Shown: piece after piece, positions 26,380 to 35,507 of the stretch | Layout: each line of letters opens with the position of its first letter | Numbering within the stretch: position 1 is the first letter of the stretch | Source of the DNA: JAVEDQ01 sp963783105 | GTDB taxonomy: Bacteria; Actinomycetota; Actinomycetes; Frankiales; Frankiaceae | Assembly (NCBI GenBank): GCA_963783105.1 | Contig: CAWAMI010000005.1 | Location: forward strand, 124,001 to 188,000 | Length of the DNA: 64,000 bases | Direction of reading: 5' to 3' | Position numbers and translations under genes: made by a program | Notes under the pieces: generated by a model | The model's database searches: none | Told to the model about the DNA's origin: nothing | What the model saw: only the letters and a program-made list of their open reading frames with translations

Positions 26380-28084
26380 ATGACCACCCGATCGGACGCC
26401 ACGCCCCCGGTGATCCTCGCCCTGGACGACGCCGAGGGCCTCGAGGACCTGGCTCGCGAGCTACGTGGCCGGTACGGCTCGGACTACATGGTTCTCACCG
26501 ACCACGACGCGGAGGCCGCGGAACGGCGGCTCCGGGAGCTGGCCGACCAGCACCGGGACGTGGCGCTGGTCCTCGCCGCCCGTGGTGGCGCGGGGGAAAG
26601 GCTGCTGCTGGCGTCCCACCGACTCCATCCCCGCGCGCGGCGGGGACTGCTGCTCGGCTGGGGAGAGGTGCGAGCCCATCGCGAGGACGTGGTTCGCCTG
26701 CTGAGCCGGGCGCGATCCGAGCATGCGATCGAGCGGCCGGTGTCCTCGCCGGACGAGCGGTTCCACCGCGTTATCACCGAATGCCTCGAGGAGTGGTGGC
26801 GGCAGCACGGCACGCCGTTCCAGGCGGTTCGCGTCGTCGGCGACCACGCCTCGCCCCGCAGCCACGAGATCCGCGACCTGCTGCAGCGGCACGACCTGCC
26901 GTACGGCTTCTATCCGGCCGACTCGGACGAGGGACGACGCCTGCTCGCCGATGCGGGCCTGCCGGGCGACCGGCTCCCGGTCGCGTTCCTCCACTCCGGC
27001 CGGACGTTCGTCGATCCGTCCGACGTCGAGGTCGCCGAAGCCCTCGGTGCCCGGACCCGGCCCGGCGCCGGGGTCTACGACGTGGCGATCGTGGGCGGCG
27101 GACCGGCCGGCCTGGCCGCAGCGGTGTACGCCGGCTCGGAGGGGCTGCGCACCGCCTTGATCGAGCGGCGGGCCATGGGCGGGCAGGCCGGCACCAGCTC
27201 GAGGATCCGCAACTATCTCGGGTTCCCGCGAGGCATCAGCGGCACCGAACTGGCCGCGCGGGCGCTCGATCAGGCCATCATGTTCGGAACCGAGATGGTC
27301 TACGGAGGCGACGTCGTCGACCTGCGCTCCGACGGCGACCTGAGGATCCTCGAGCTTGCGGACGGCAACGAGATCTCGACCCGATCGGTGGTCATCGCGA
27401 CCGGGGTGTCCTACCGGCGCCTCGAACTCCCGGCGCTCGAAGCCTTCCACGGCATGGGCGTCTTCTATGGGGCGGCCATCTCCGAGGCCCGTGCGGTGGC
27501 CGGCGAGCACGTCTGCGTCGCGGGCGGCGGTAACTCGGCCGGCCAGGCAGCCCTGCACCTCGCGACGTTCGCCGCCCGCGTGACGATCCTCGTCCGGTCG
27601 ACCTCGCTGGCCGAGAGCATGTCGGAGTACCTGATCCGGGAGATCGCCGCCACGCCCAACGTCGACATCCGCTACGGCGTCGAGATCGTGGGCGGCGACG
27701 GTGACGGGCGGCTCTCCTGCCTCGACCTGCGGGGCCGCGCGACCGGCGAGGTCGAGCGCGTGGCGACGGCGGCCCTGTTCGTGTTGATCGGGGCGCGGCC
27801 GCTCACCGACTGGCTGCCCGGCCGGGTGGCCCGCGACGAGGCCGGCTACCTCATGACCGGGCCGTCGTGCGCTTGCGACCGCTGCTCGGGCGACGTCGAC
27901 CGCAGGCGTCGGCGGCGGTAATCGCCTGCTGTTCGAAACGACTCTGTCCGGCGTCTTCGCCGTCGGCGACGTGCGGCACGGTTCGGTCAAGCGGGTGGCT
28001 GCGTCGTCCGGCGAGGGAGCGGTCTGCGTCCGCCTGGTGCACGAGCACCTGGCCCGGAGCGCGAGGCCGGCTTCCGCGACCTGA
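26380..28084 (+). pseudogene. Receiver / thioredoxin-fold / TrxR-like flavoprotein, frameshifted near the 3' end
   Basis: From ATG 26380 the first frame runs to a TAA at 27921. Residues 1-135 resemble a response-regulator receiver (VILALDDAEGLEDLARELRG) whose acceptor Asp region is degenerate (LVLAARGGAGE). Residues ~145-225 form a thioredoxin-like fold (AVRVVGDHASPRSHEIRDLL, LPVAFLHSGRTFVDPSD). From ~232 it is thioredoxin reductase-like with FAD motif GGGPAG (239-244) and NADPH motif CVAGGGNSAGQAAL. The redox CxxC is replaced by GAAI. After LMTGP (about 27860) a net +1 shift moves the conserved C-terminus into another frame: LLFETTLSGVFAVGDVRHGS to HEHLA, ending at TGA 28082-28084. Without that base the gene would be intact. 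Confidence 0.75.
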
Positions 28085-28129
28085 GCACGCAGCGTGCTGC
28101 CCTTCCCCTCAGAGTTTCGTTACCTAGTC

Positions 28130-28158
28130 TTGACCTTTCACCCAGGAAATCTGATTCT
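28130..28158 (+). promoter_or_regulatory. Possible promoter of the diguanylate cyclase gene
   Basis: TTGACC (28130-28135), 17-bp spacer, GATTCT (28153-28158). The local base composition is unusually A/T-rich for this genome. It predicts a transcript start near 28165, ahead of the proposed GTG at 28232. Confidence 0.4.
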
Positions 28159-28231
28159 GCCCGCATCGCTTGGACAGCCGCGTCCGGGCTCCCGCGTTGC
28201 CTCGCGGGCGCTTCGGTCGCCGGATGCAAGG

Positions 28232-29305
28232 GTGGAGCCATTGCGCGGTCGACTTCTTCCCCGCCGGATCCGGCGAGCCCTGTCGCCCTCCTACGGCGCA
28301 CGCTCCAACGCCGCCCAGGCGCTGGGGGAGATTGCGGCGCAGGGCGACGAGGTCGTCCTGCACGGCTCCGATCTGGCCCTGATGAGCGGTCATCCGGCCG
28401 GGCTCTCCCAGCGGCGGGTCATCGGCCGACTCGGCACCGCCCTGTGGGAGGTCTTCCCCGGCCGGGTGGCTCTCCTCGACCAGGAGGGCTGCGTCGTGTC
28501 GGTGAACAGGGCGTGGCGACAGTTCGGCGTCGAGGGCGGGCGCTCGCTCACGGCGGACCTGAGCACGAGCTATCTGACCGTGCTGGACGAGGCAGCGGGA
28601 GCGGGGGACGAGGACGCCGCCGAGGCCGGCGTGATCGTGCGGGCCGCGCTGGAGGGCCATGCCGTCGACCGTCGCTTCACCTACCAGGCCGAGCACGGCC
28701 GGTGGTTCGGGATGCAGGTGATCCCGTTGCCCGGGCGCGGCTCGGGCGCGCTCGTCGTCCACACCGACGTCACTGCGGACCGCGAGAGCGAACGGAGCTG
28801 GCGGCACCGCGCCCTGCACGATCCGCTGACCGGTCTGCCGAATCGGGCGCTGCTCAGCGACCGGCTGCAACACGCGGTCGCCGCGTCCGCCCGGGATCCG
28901 CAGTCGCTCGCCGTCCTGTTCGTGGACCTCGACTCGTTCAAGCGCGTCAACGACGAGCACGGCCACGCCACGGGGGACCGGGTGCTCCGCGAGGCGGCCC
29001 GGAGAATGGCCGCGTCGGTACGGACCGGTGACACGATCGGCCGCTGGGGCGGCGACGAGTTCCTCGTGATCGCGGAACGGCTCGACCACCCGAACGCCGC
29101 GGCCGACCTCGCCGAACGCCTGGCCGACAGCCTGCTGACACCGATCGACACCCCGGAGGGCCCGATGGCGGTGCGGGCCTCGATCGGCCTGTCTCACCTC
29201 GAGCAGCACGAGACGGGGGAGCAGATGGTCGACGCCGCCGACCAGGCTCTGCAGCGCCTGCGCGAACGCCTCCGCCAGGGGCAGCCCGCGCGGGCGGGCC
29301 GCTGA
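28232..29305 (+). CDS. Diguanylate cyclase with PAS-like N-terminal domain
   Basis: About 357 aa from GTG 28232; ATG 28382 is an alternative start. The N-terminal region resembles a PAS-like sensor (VALLDQEGCVVSVNRAWRQF, RWFGMQVIPLPG, VVHTDVTADRE). The GGDEF domain begins HDPLTGLPNRALLSDRL and has an intact active site, RWGGDEFLVI (GGDEF at residues 273-277). An RxxD inhibitory site (RTGD, 264-267) sits five residues before it. It should make cyclic di-GMP from two GTP with product inhibition. No EAL domain is fused. It follows the TrxR-like gene on the same strand. Confidence 0.88.
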   Translation: MEPLRGRLLPRRIRRALSPSYGARSNAAQALGEIAAQGDEVVLHGSDLALMSGHPAGLSQRRVIGRLGTALWEVFPGRVALLDQEGCVVSVNRAWRQFGVEGGRSLTADLSTSYLTVLDEAAGAGDEDAAEAGVIVRAALEGHAVDRRFTYQAEHGRWFGMQVIPLPGRGSGALVVHTDVTADRESERSWRHRALHDPLTGLPNRALLSDRLQHAVAASARDPQSLAVLFVDLDSFKRVNDEHGHATGDRVLREAARRMAASVRTGDTIGRWGGDEFLVIAERLDHPNAAADLAERLADSLLTPIDTPEGPMAVRASIGLSHLEQHETGEQMVDAADQALQRLRERLRQGQPARAGR

Positions 29306-29309
29306 CGGC

Positions 29310-30266
29310 TCAGGCGGCAACGGATGACGCGGACGACTGGTGCCGTCGGTACCACCACCGGCCGTGCCACCGCTGCTGGTGCCAGGCGAACAGCGGCAGC
29401 GGCCCCGGCGGCGTGAGCCAGAAGCCGTCGGGCGGGGGAGCGGGCGGCTCCCGACGCAGCGGGAGGTCGGCGAGCACCACCTGCGCGTCGGGGCCGTTCG
29501 CGGTCGCGATCGGGGTGCCGTCGGCGGCCCACACCCCGGCCATCGGCTCGTACCACCCGGCGTAGTGCACGGGCGGAAGACCCGGCATCGGGCAGGCCAG
29601 CCTGCCGCTGTGCGAGCCGTGCACGAGGGGCGCGCCGACGTAGCGCGCGAACCGGCCGGGAGTAGAGAGCGCGCGGCCGGCGTTCGCGCTCTCCCACGCA
29701 TCGAACAGGCGACGCGGCCGCCAGCGGGGGACGCTCCACCAGCCGCTCCCGCCGAGCAGCAGGTCCGTCCGCCCCGCCAGCCGCGTGACCGTGCGTCGGC
29801 GGGTCAACTCCCAGCAGACCGCCAGCCCGACCGCGGTCCCGTTCACGTCGATCAGCCCGTCGTCGTGCCCGCCGACGTAGAGCGCGTTCTCCCACATCGT
29901 CGGGAGGTCCTTGTCGTGGCGCCCACGGATGCCCGTTTCGTCGACGAGGAGCACGGCGTTGCGTACCTCGCCGTCCCCACCGGCGTGACTGTCGCGGACC
30001 AGCAGGCTGCCGCTGATCAGCACCTCGTGGCGGCGCGCCCAGGCGCACATCGCGCGCACGGCCGGCCCGTCGATCGGCTGGGCCGCCCGGGCGACCTCCG
30101 GCAGGAACGCCACCCCGGAGGAGAAGAACTCGGGCAGCGCCACGATCTCGGCGCCGCGCCGCACCGCCGACTCGACGGCCTCCTCGGCGAGCGTCAGGTT
30201 GGCGTCGACGTCGCCGAGGACGGCCTGCATCTGCACCGCGGCCACGCGCCGCACCGCGGACTCCAT
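29310..30266 (-). CDS. Carbon-nitrogen hydrolase (nitrilase superfamily)
   Basis: A 318-aa amidase/nitrilase-fold enzyme with the catalytic triad E46 (ALPEFF), K119 (HDKDLP) and C151 (LAVCWELT). The C-terminal half is shortened and Trp/Pro-rich (HQQRWHGRWWYRRHQ), unlike typical aliphatic amidases. It lies nine bases after the acyl-CoA dehydrogenase-like gene, so the two probably form one transcript. It converges on the cyclase gene with a four-base gap. Substrate unknown. Confidence 0.85.
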   Translation of the reverse strand: MESAVRRVAAVQMQAVLGDVDANLTLAEEAVESAVRRGAEIVALPEFFSSGVAFLPEVARAAQPIDGPAVRAMCAWARRHEVLISGSLLVRDSHAGGDGEVRNAVLLVDETGIRGRHDKDLPTMWENALYVGGHDDGLIDVNGTAVGLAVCWELTRRRTVTRLAGRTDLLLGGSGWWSVPRWRPRRLFDAWESANAGRALSTPGRFARYVGAPLVHGSHSGRLACPMPGLPPVHYAGWYEPMAGVWAADGTPIATANGPDAQVVLADLPLRREPPAPPPDGFWLTPPGPLPLFAWHQQRWHGRWWYRRHQSSASSVAA

Positions 30267-30275
30267 CGGCCCCGC

Positions 30276-32060
30276 CTACAGCTTGGCGTAGCCGACGACC
30301 TCGTCGAGCAGGGCCGCCTCGGCCTCGGCGTCGATCACCGGGCCGGCGATCAGGGTTCGCGCCGCGGCCCGCTGCGCCTCGCTCGCCGAAGCCTGGCCGT
30401 GCAGGGCGACGGCGTAGGTGGCGACGTCCTGCACGAACACCGCGAACATCCGGTCGAGGTGCTGCTCGGTGAGCCCGGAGCACTCCGCGGTCGTGCCGCT
30501 CCGGGTCCCGTCGCCGGCCCCCTCCGCCGCGCCGTCGAGCGCCAGCCCCGCCGCCTCGGCCGCGAGCTGCGCGTAGACGATCGAGGTGAAGATCTGACCG
30601 AGGCTGAGCAGGAAGTCGAGGTCCTTCGCCTGCCCGGCGTCGGGCCCGTGCTCGGCCATGAGGCGGCCGAACGCCTCGATCTGACCGAGGAAGACGGCGA
30701 CGTTCGGCAGGTGCGCGAAGCGGCCGAAGGCCGGCCGCCAGTCCGCGAACCGGATCGTCGACAGTCCGCTCGCGGGGCCCTGGGCGAACAGGTAGGCGTC
30801 GTCGGACGGGTCGAGCCGGACGGGGATCTCCGGGTACTCGACGGCCCCGCCCGCCCCGGCGGCCGCGTACGCGGGCAGGAACTTCAGGACGAGCGCCAGG
30901 TTGACGTGCACCGTCCCCTCGAGCTTGGGCAGCGTCCGGATGTGCCGGGTGGCCTGGTTGAAGTAGGTGTCCGACTCGAAGCCCTTGGCGGCGATGACCT
31001 CCCACAGCAGGTCGACGACGCGCTCGCCCTCGCTGGTCACCTTCATCTTCGCGATGGGGTTGTAGAGCAGGAAGCGCCGGTCGTCGGGTGATGCGCTGCG
31101 CTCGTAGTCCGAGCAGCGGGCGCTGTAGAGCTTCATCGCCAGCAGCCGGACGTAGGACTCGACGAGCATGCGGCCGACCTGCGGGAAGTCGGTGACCCGG
31201 GTGCCGTACAGGACGCGCTCGGAGGCGTGCCCGACCGCCTCGTGGAAGGCGTGCTCCGCGATGCCGATGCTCGCCCAGGCGAGCTGCACCTTGCCCACGT
31301 TCACGGTGGCGAGCGCGGCGTCCCAGGCCGGCTTGCCGACGTGCAGCAGGTCCTCGCGCGAGACCGGGTAGCCGTCCAGCCGGAACTCGGCGACGTACAT
31401 CTGCCCACGGATGACGTTGCGGGCCAGCTGGTAGCTCTCGGACTGCGGGTCGACGAGGAAGAAGACGTACTCACCGGCGTGCTCCGGCGAGTCGTCCGAG
31501 AAGCGGCCGAACACCGACAGGCGGGCCGCGCAGTTCCCGTTGCCGATGTAGTACTTGCCGCCGGTGGCGGTCCAGCCGCCCGCGCCGTCCGGGCTCAGCA
31601 CCATGTCGGTGTTGTAGATGTCCGCGCCGCGGGTCCGCTCCGAGAGGCCGAAGCCGAACATCCCGCCCTCGTCGAGCAGCCGGCCCACGAGGCGCCGGGC
31701 GTCGGCGTTCGCGCTGGTCCAGACCGGCCCGAGTCCCAGCACGGTCACCTGCCACGCGTACCAGTGCTCGAGCGAGTACCACCCGATCAGCTCGGACAGG
31801 TCGTTGTTGCGCGCGGTGTCCCAGCGCGCCCCGGGCTGGCCGATCTGCTCGCCGACCGCCGCGGGGGTGCCGAACAGGCCGAAGATCCGCTCCCGGGCGA
31901 GCATCTCGAGGAAGTCGGCGTACCAGGTCGCGTCGCCGTACTCGGCGCGGAGCTGCTGCTCGCCCTTGGCCTCGAAGAAGTCCCGGACGGCGGCGAGGGC
32001 GCGCCGCGTCTCGTCGTCGTAACCGGAGCCGTCGTAGCGAGAGGGGGAGAACAGCAGCAC
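30276..32060 (-). CDS. Acyl-CoA dehydrogenase/oxidase-like flavoprotein
   Basis: About 594 aa from GTG 32060, chosen because GGAGG lies eight bases upstream on the minus strand. Acyl-CoA dehydrogenase features include the FAD/substrate segment FGLSERTRGADIYNTDMVLS, the beta-domain TATGGKYYIGNGNCAARLSV, YVFFLVDP and the helical C-terminal FAD-binding region (LLWEVIAAKGFESDTYFNQA). It is longer than the standard ~380-aa enzymes, closer to the acyl-CoA oxidase-like group. The catalytic base could not be assigned with confidence. Confidence 0.82.
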   Translation of the reverse strand: MLLFSPSRYDGSGYDDETRRALAAVRDFFEAKGEQQLRAEYGDATWYADFLEMLARERIFGLFGTPAAVGEQIGQPGARWDTARNNDLSELIGWYSLEHWYAWQVTVLGLGPVWTSANADARRLVGRLLDEGGMFGFGLSERTRGADIYNTDMVLSPDGAGGWTATGGKYYIGNGNCAARLSVFGRFSDDSPEHAGEYVFFLVDPQSESYQLARNVIRGQMYVAEFRLDGYPVSREDLLHVGKPAWDAALATVNVGKVQLAWASIGIAEHAFHEAVGHASERVLYGTRVTDFPQVGRMLVESYVRLLAMKLYSARCSDYERSASPDDRRFLLYNPIAKMKVTSEGERVVDLLWEVIAAKGFESDTYFNQATRHIRTLPKLEGTVHVNLALVLKFLPAYAAAGAGGAVEYPEIPVRLDPSDDAYLFAQGPASGLSTIRFADWRPAFGRFAHLPNVAVFLGQIEAFGRLMAEHGPDAGQAKDLDFLLSLGQIFTSIVYAQLAAEAAGLALDGAAEGAGDGTRSGTTAECSGLTEQHLDRMFAVFVQDVATYAVALHGQASASEAQRAAARTLIAGPVIDAEAEAALLDEVVGYAKL

Positions 32061-32396
32061 GCGAACGACCTCCGGCGCAGGGCGCGGCCAACAGGGCCGC
32101 GCGGGTGCCGCGATCCTAAGCGGTCGCCTCCGCCGCCACGTCGCCTCCGCCGCCACGTCGCCCCCGCCTTGATCACGAGCAACAGAGAAGATCGACACCG
32201 GGCGTGTCGGGAGCCGCCCCTTGGCGTGTCGATCGACTCCGTTGCTCGCGATCATGGGCAGGCGGCGCGTGAGCGGCAGTCGCTCAGGGGGCCCCCGAGT
32301 GCGACGTCGATCAGCCGCTGCAGCGTCTCCTCAGCCCGCGTGAGCTGCGCGGAGGGGGAGTAGCCCGGGCAAGCACGGTTGCCCTAGCGCTTCCTG
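32061..32396. other. Gene-free stretch with a palindromic element and a coding scrap
   Basis: Besides the inverted repeat at 32170-32254, the minus strand at about 32256-32375 reads PSAQLTRAEETLQRLIDVAL and GGPLSD before a stop, closed upstream by another stop. This looks like the tail end of a lost helical protein, though chance is possible. Nothing else is seen. Confidence 0.35.
32170..32254. repeat. Intergenic palindromic element, copy 1
   Basis: The left arm 32170-32198 starts TGATCACGAGCAAC, and the right arm 32226-32254 is its inverse with four mismatches over 29 bases. The 27-base centre contains GGGCGTGTCGG. The outer arm sequence TGATCACGAGCAAC...GAAGATC recurs at 53182-53257, showing a repeated element rather than a local hairpin. 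Confidence 0.7.
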
Positions 32397-32990
32397 CTAC
32401 TCGACGAACTCGTCGGAGCCGGCCTCGTAGGCGGCCAGCACGCGCTTGCGCTGCTTGCGGGGGATCCGGTCGAGGTACAGGTAGCCGTCGAGGTGGTCGG
32501 TCTCGTGCAGCAGGCAGCGGGCGGCGCGGCCATTGCCCTCCAGGCGCACGGGGGCGCCGGTGACGTCGACGCCGGTCACGACCGCCCTGGTCGCCCGCGG
32601 CACGTCCGTCGCCGGACCCGGCACGGACAAGCAGCCCTCCTGGTCGATCTCGAGCTCCCGGTCCCCGGTCGACCGCTCGAGCACCGGGTTCACGACGTGC
32701 CCGACGAGGGAGCCGAGCTCGTCGTCCGGGCAGTCGATCACGAAGACCCGGAGGCCGACGCCGACCTGGTTGGCCGCGAGGCCGACCCCGGGGGCGTCGT
32801 ACATGGTCGCGAACATGTCGTCGACGAGTTGACGGAGGTCGTCGTCGAACTCGGTGACCGTGCGGCACGGCCGGGCCAGGACCTCGTCGCCGAGCACGAC
32901 GATCGGCCGGATGCGCCCCGGGCCGCGCTGCCGGCTGCTCTGCCGGTCCTCCGGCTGCCCGTCCGTGTGCTCCTGTTCGGCGGTCGACAT
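32397..32990 (-). CDS. def: Peptide deformylase
   Basis: Removes the N-formyl group from nascent proteins. It is 197 aa from ATG 32990. All three PDF motifs are present: GVGLAANQVG (69-78), EGCLS with metal ligand C120, and HETDH with ligands H162 and H166. Unlike a compact 170-aa enzyme it has a ~25-residue polar N-terminal extension. Metal would be Fe(II) or Zn. Confidence 0.95.
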   Translation of the reverse strand: MSTAEQEHTDGQPEDRQSSRQRGPGRIRPIVVLGDEVLARPCRTVTEFDDDLRQLVDDMFATMYDAPGVGLAANQVGVGLRVFVIDCPDDELGSLVGHVVNPVLERSTGDRELEIDQEGCLSVPGPATDVPRATRAVVTGVDVTGAPVRLEGNGRAARCLLHETDHLDGYLYLDRIPRKQRKRVLAAYEAGSDEFVE

Positions 32991-33051
32991 GGATCCGAGC
33001 CTAGTTCCGCGCATGCCCCGACTCTGAGAGTCCGTGGTCCGAGCGGCGGCC

Positions 33052-33321
33052 TCACTCCCACCAGCGCGGGCCCCGCTCGCCGAGCGCCACCTTGGCCGCG
33101 TGCACCCGGTCCCGGGCGGCCCGCTCGGCCTCGGCGTCCCCGCGTCGCTTCGCCCAGCCCACGGCGGACCGGGCGGAGGCGAGCTCGCGCACCAGCTCCC
33201 GCCGCCGGTCCTCCGGGAGATCCGGGTTCGTCGCCCGCCACAGCCGGCCGTCGATGCGCACGTGGTGGCCGTCGTCGGTGGGCTCGACGGTGTGGCCACG
33301 CGCGGTGCGGCGGGACGTCAT
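33052..33321 (-). CDS. Small conserved actinobacterial protein
   Basis: An 89-aa protein from ATG 33321. It has a short beta-rich start, VRIDGRLWRATNPDLPEDRR, then a long basic/acidic helix ending in AKVALGERGPRWWE. Proteins of this pattern, with the terminal VHxAKxALGERGxxWW, are common small hypotheticals in high-GC actinobacteria. Function unknown. Divergent from the hemerythrin gene. Confidence 0.7.
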   Translation of the reverse strand: MTSRRTARGHTVEPTDDGHHVRIDGRLWRATNPDLPEDRRRELVRELASARSAVGWAKRRGDAEAERAARDRVHAAKVALGERGPRWWE

Positions 33322-33381
33322 GGGAGGTGATCTACCCAGTCGATCGCGGTTCGACGGCTTCCCCTGCGGAAGGGTCCGGAC

Positions 33382-33891
33382 ATGTCCGACCTCGACATCA
33401 GCGGCCTCGTCCTCGCCGAGCACGACCGGTTCCGGCGCCAGTTCAGCGAGCTGATGGCGTCCCGGAACGACTCGGCGCAGGCCGAGAAGCTCTGGAAGGA
33501 GCTCGACGCCGAGCTCGAGGTGCACGCCAGCGCCGAGGAGGAGCTGCTCTACCCACGCCTGCTCGCCGTCGGCGACGACGACAGGTCCGAGACGGACGAC
33601 GCCATCCGCGACCACAACGACATCCGGGACGCGGCGCGCGAGGCCGACCAGCACGAGGCGGGTTCGGAGAAGTGGTGGGACGCCCTGCAGAGTTGCCAGG
33701 ACGCGACGAGCGACCACCTGGACGAGGAGGAGCGCGACGTCCTGCCCGAGCTCCGGGAACGGCTGTCCGACGACGAGCGCGGCGAGCTGGGGGAGCAGTG
33801 GCTCGCCTTCCACGAACGGCACGACGAGGCGCGCGGCCTGTCCGGGCAGGGCAAGGACCCCCAGCGGTACATCCGCGAGCACGAGAGCTGA
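33382..33891 (+). CDS. Hemerythrin HHE domain protein
   Basis: A 169-aa four-helix protein. Candidate diiron ligands are H14 (LAEHDRFR), the His and Glu of EVHASAEEELLYPRL, the His of IRDHNDIRDAA and the His/Glu of TSDHLDEEERDVLPEL. Such proteins bind O2 or NO, or sense oxygen and iron. The extra C-terminal helix (FHERHDEARGLSGQG) is typical of actinobacterial members. ATG 33382. Confidence 0.9.
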   Translation: MSDLDISGLVLAEHDRFRRQFSELMASRNDSAQAEKLWKELDAELEVHASAEEELLYPRLLAVGDDDRSETDDAIRDHNDIRDAAREADQHEAGSEKWWDALQSCQDATSDHLDEEERDVLPELRERLSDDERGELGEQWLAFHERHDEARGLSGQGKDPQRYIREHES

Positions 33892-33927
33892 GCGGCAGCC
33901 ACCGCACGGGTCCGAGAAGGACGGGGG

Positions 33928-34353
33928 TCAGCGGCCGAGCGGCTGCATGACCGGTCCGGCCAGGTAGCGCGGGTCGGCGGCGTACGCCGGCACGATCTGC
34001 TTGCCGAGCGGCGCGAGCGCGAGGCCGGCCATGCGGATGCAGGCGATCCCGAACGGGATGCCGATGATCGTGATGCAGAGCAGCAGCCCGAGGAGCAGGT
34101 GCGCCAGGGCGAGCCACACGCCGCCGAGGAAGAACCAGATCACGTTGCCGATGAAGCTGAGCGCGCCGGCCGTGGGGCGGGCGACGACCGAACGGCCGAA
34201 GGGCCAGATCGTGTAGGTCGCGAGGCGGAAGCTGGCGATCCCGAACGGGATGCCGATGATCGTGAGGCAGTTGGCGATCCCGGCGACGACGTAGCCGATC
34301 GCCAGCCAGAGGCCGGCCAGGAAGAACCAGATCAGGTTGCCGACGAGCCGCAC
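33928..34353 (-). CDS. yccF: YccF domain-containing membrane protein
   Basis: A 141-aa protein made of two copies of the YccF domain. Copy 1: LIWFFLAGLWLAIGYVVAG then NCLTIIGIPFGIASFRLA. Copy 2: VIWFFLGGVWLALAHLLLG then CITIIGIPFGIACIRMA. Each copy gives two transmembrane segments and the conserved TIIGIPFGIA. Function unknown. Confidence 0.9.
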   Translation of the reverse strand: MRLVGNLIWFFLAGLWLAIGYVVAGIANCLTIIGIPFGIASFRLATYTIWPFGRSVVARPTAGALSFIGNVIWFFLGGVWLALAHLLLGLLLCITIIGIPFGIACIRMAGLALAPLGKQIVPAYAADPRYLAGPVMQPLGR

Positions 34354-34380
34354 GCGAAGGGTCTACCCGCCGACGACGCG

Positions 34381-34405
34381 AGGGTCCAGGGCCGTCGGAC
34401 CCTGG
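34381..34405 (-). terminator. Hairpin downstream of NAD kinase
   Basis: AGGGTCC (34381-34387) pairs with GGACCCT (34397-34403); an alternative stem CCAGGG/CCCTGG overlaps it. It lies 30-55 bases beyond the nadK stop and before the YccF start region. Confidence 0.4.
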
Positions 34406-34434
34406 CCCTCAGCGCTGTCTGTCAGCGCTACCCG

Positions 34435-35502
34435 TCACCCCTCGTCGATCGGGGGCAGGTACAGGTTGGCCAGGTCGGCGGGGACGGGGGCGTTCGGGCG
34501 GTAGATCATCGGCGCCTCCCCGTCCGCGGCCGCCGCCGCTGCGTCCGCGAGCCCGAAGCGCTCCCGGAGCCGGCCGAGGAAGTCCGAGGGCCGCAGGCGG
34601 ACCAGGCGCGCCCGGGCCTGCGCGGCGTAGACGCCCACCCAGTCGTTCGGGTCGAGGACGCCCCGGAGCTGCCCGTCGACGCTCAGCACCACCCGCCCGC
34701 TGTTCTCGAGCACGCGGATGGCGATCGACTCGTCCGCGCCGAGCACCAGCGTCCTGTTGAACACCATGTGCGGCGCGACCGGCGTGAAGACCAGGGCGTC
34801 CACCCGTGGCGAGACGACCGGCCCGCCTGCCGCGAAGCTGTACGCGGTCGACCCGGTGGGGCTGGACACGACCAGGGCGTCCGCGGAGTAGGAGGCGAAC
34901 AGCCGGCCGTTGACGTACACGCCGAGGCTCGCCTGCCGGTCGCGGCTGAGCTTCTCGAAGACGACGTCGTTCACGGCGGTGACGTCGATCGGAACACCCC
35001 AGCCGACCTCCTCCGGGTCGCTGGGCCGCAGCGGCGGCGGGGGCAGCATCGGGCCGCGCCCGTACCGGAGCAGCGCATCCATCTCCTCGGGGATCTCGAG
35101 GGGGCGGGACGAGCGCATCGTCAGCGTCAGGCGCTCCTCCTCCTCGATCCGCCCCTCGTGGACCGCGTCGAGGGCGTCCTCGAGGTCCGCGACCGTCACC
35201 TCGGTGAGGAAGCCGACCCGCCCGACGTCCACCCCGAGCACCTGCGCGCCCAGCACGGCGGCGACCCGCATGCCGCGCAGGAACGTGCCGTCGCCGCCGA
35301 TCGTGACGAGGACGTCCGGCTGACCGGCGCTCTCCGCCTCCTCGGCGGCGCTGCGGCGCGGGCGCCCGTCCAGGTCATCCCAGACGTCGACGTCCGCGGT
35401 GCCGACCCCGTGGGCGGCCGCCCAGCGGCGCGCCACGTCCGCCGCCTCGCGTGCCGCAGTCTTGCCGCCGTGCACGACCAGACCGAGTCGACGGATCGTC
35501 AT
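34435..35502 (-). CDS. nadK: NAD kinase
   Basis: Phosphorylates NAD to NADP. It is 355 aa from ATG 35502. The diagnostic GGDGTFLRG is at residues 69-77, with the substrate-binding NDVVFEK, the conserved VSSPTGSTAYSFAAGGP and LSVDGQ further on. It is longer than most bacterial enzymes (~300 aa), with an insertion after RSSRPLEIPEEMDALLRYGR that is Pro-rich. It begins five bases after the MMPL gene stop, so it is likely cotranscribed. Confidence 0.93.
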   Translation of the reverse strand: MTIRRLGLVVHGGKTAAREAADVARRWAAAHGVGTADVDVWDDLDGRPRRSAAEEAESAGQPDVLVTIGGDGTFLRGMRVAAVLGAQVLGVDVGRVGFLTEVTVADLEDALDAVHEGRIEEEERLTLTMRSSRPLEIPEEMDALLRYGRGPMLPPPPLRPSDPEEVGWGVPIDVTAVNDVVFEKLSRDRQASLGVYVNGRLFASYSADALVVSSPTGSTAYSFAAGGPVVSPRVDALVFTPVAPHMVFNRTLVLGADESIAIRVLENSGRVVLSVDGQLRGVLDPNDWVGVYAAQARARLVRLRPSDFLGRLRERFGLADAAAAAADGEAPMIYRPNAPVPADLANLYLPPIDEG

Positions 35503-35507
35503 GTCCC

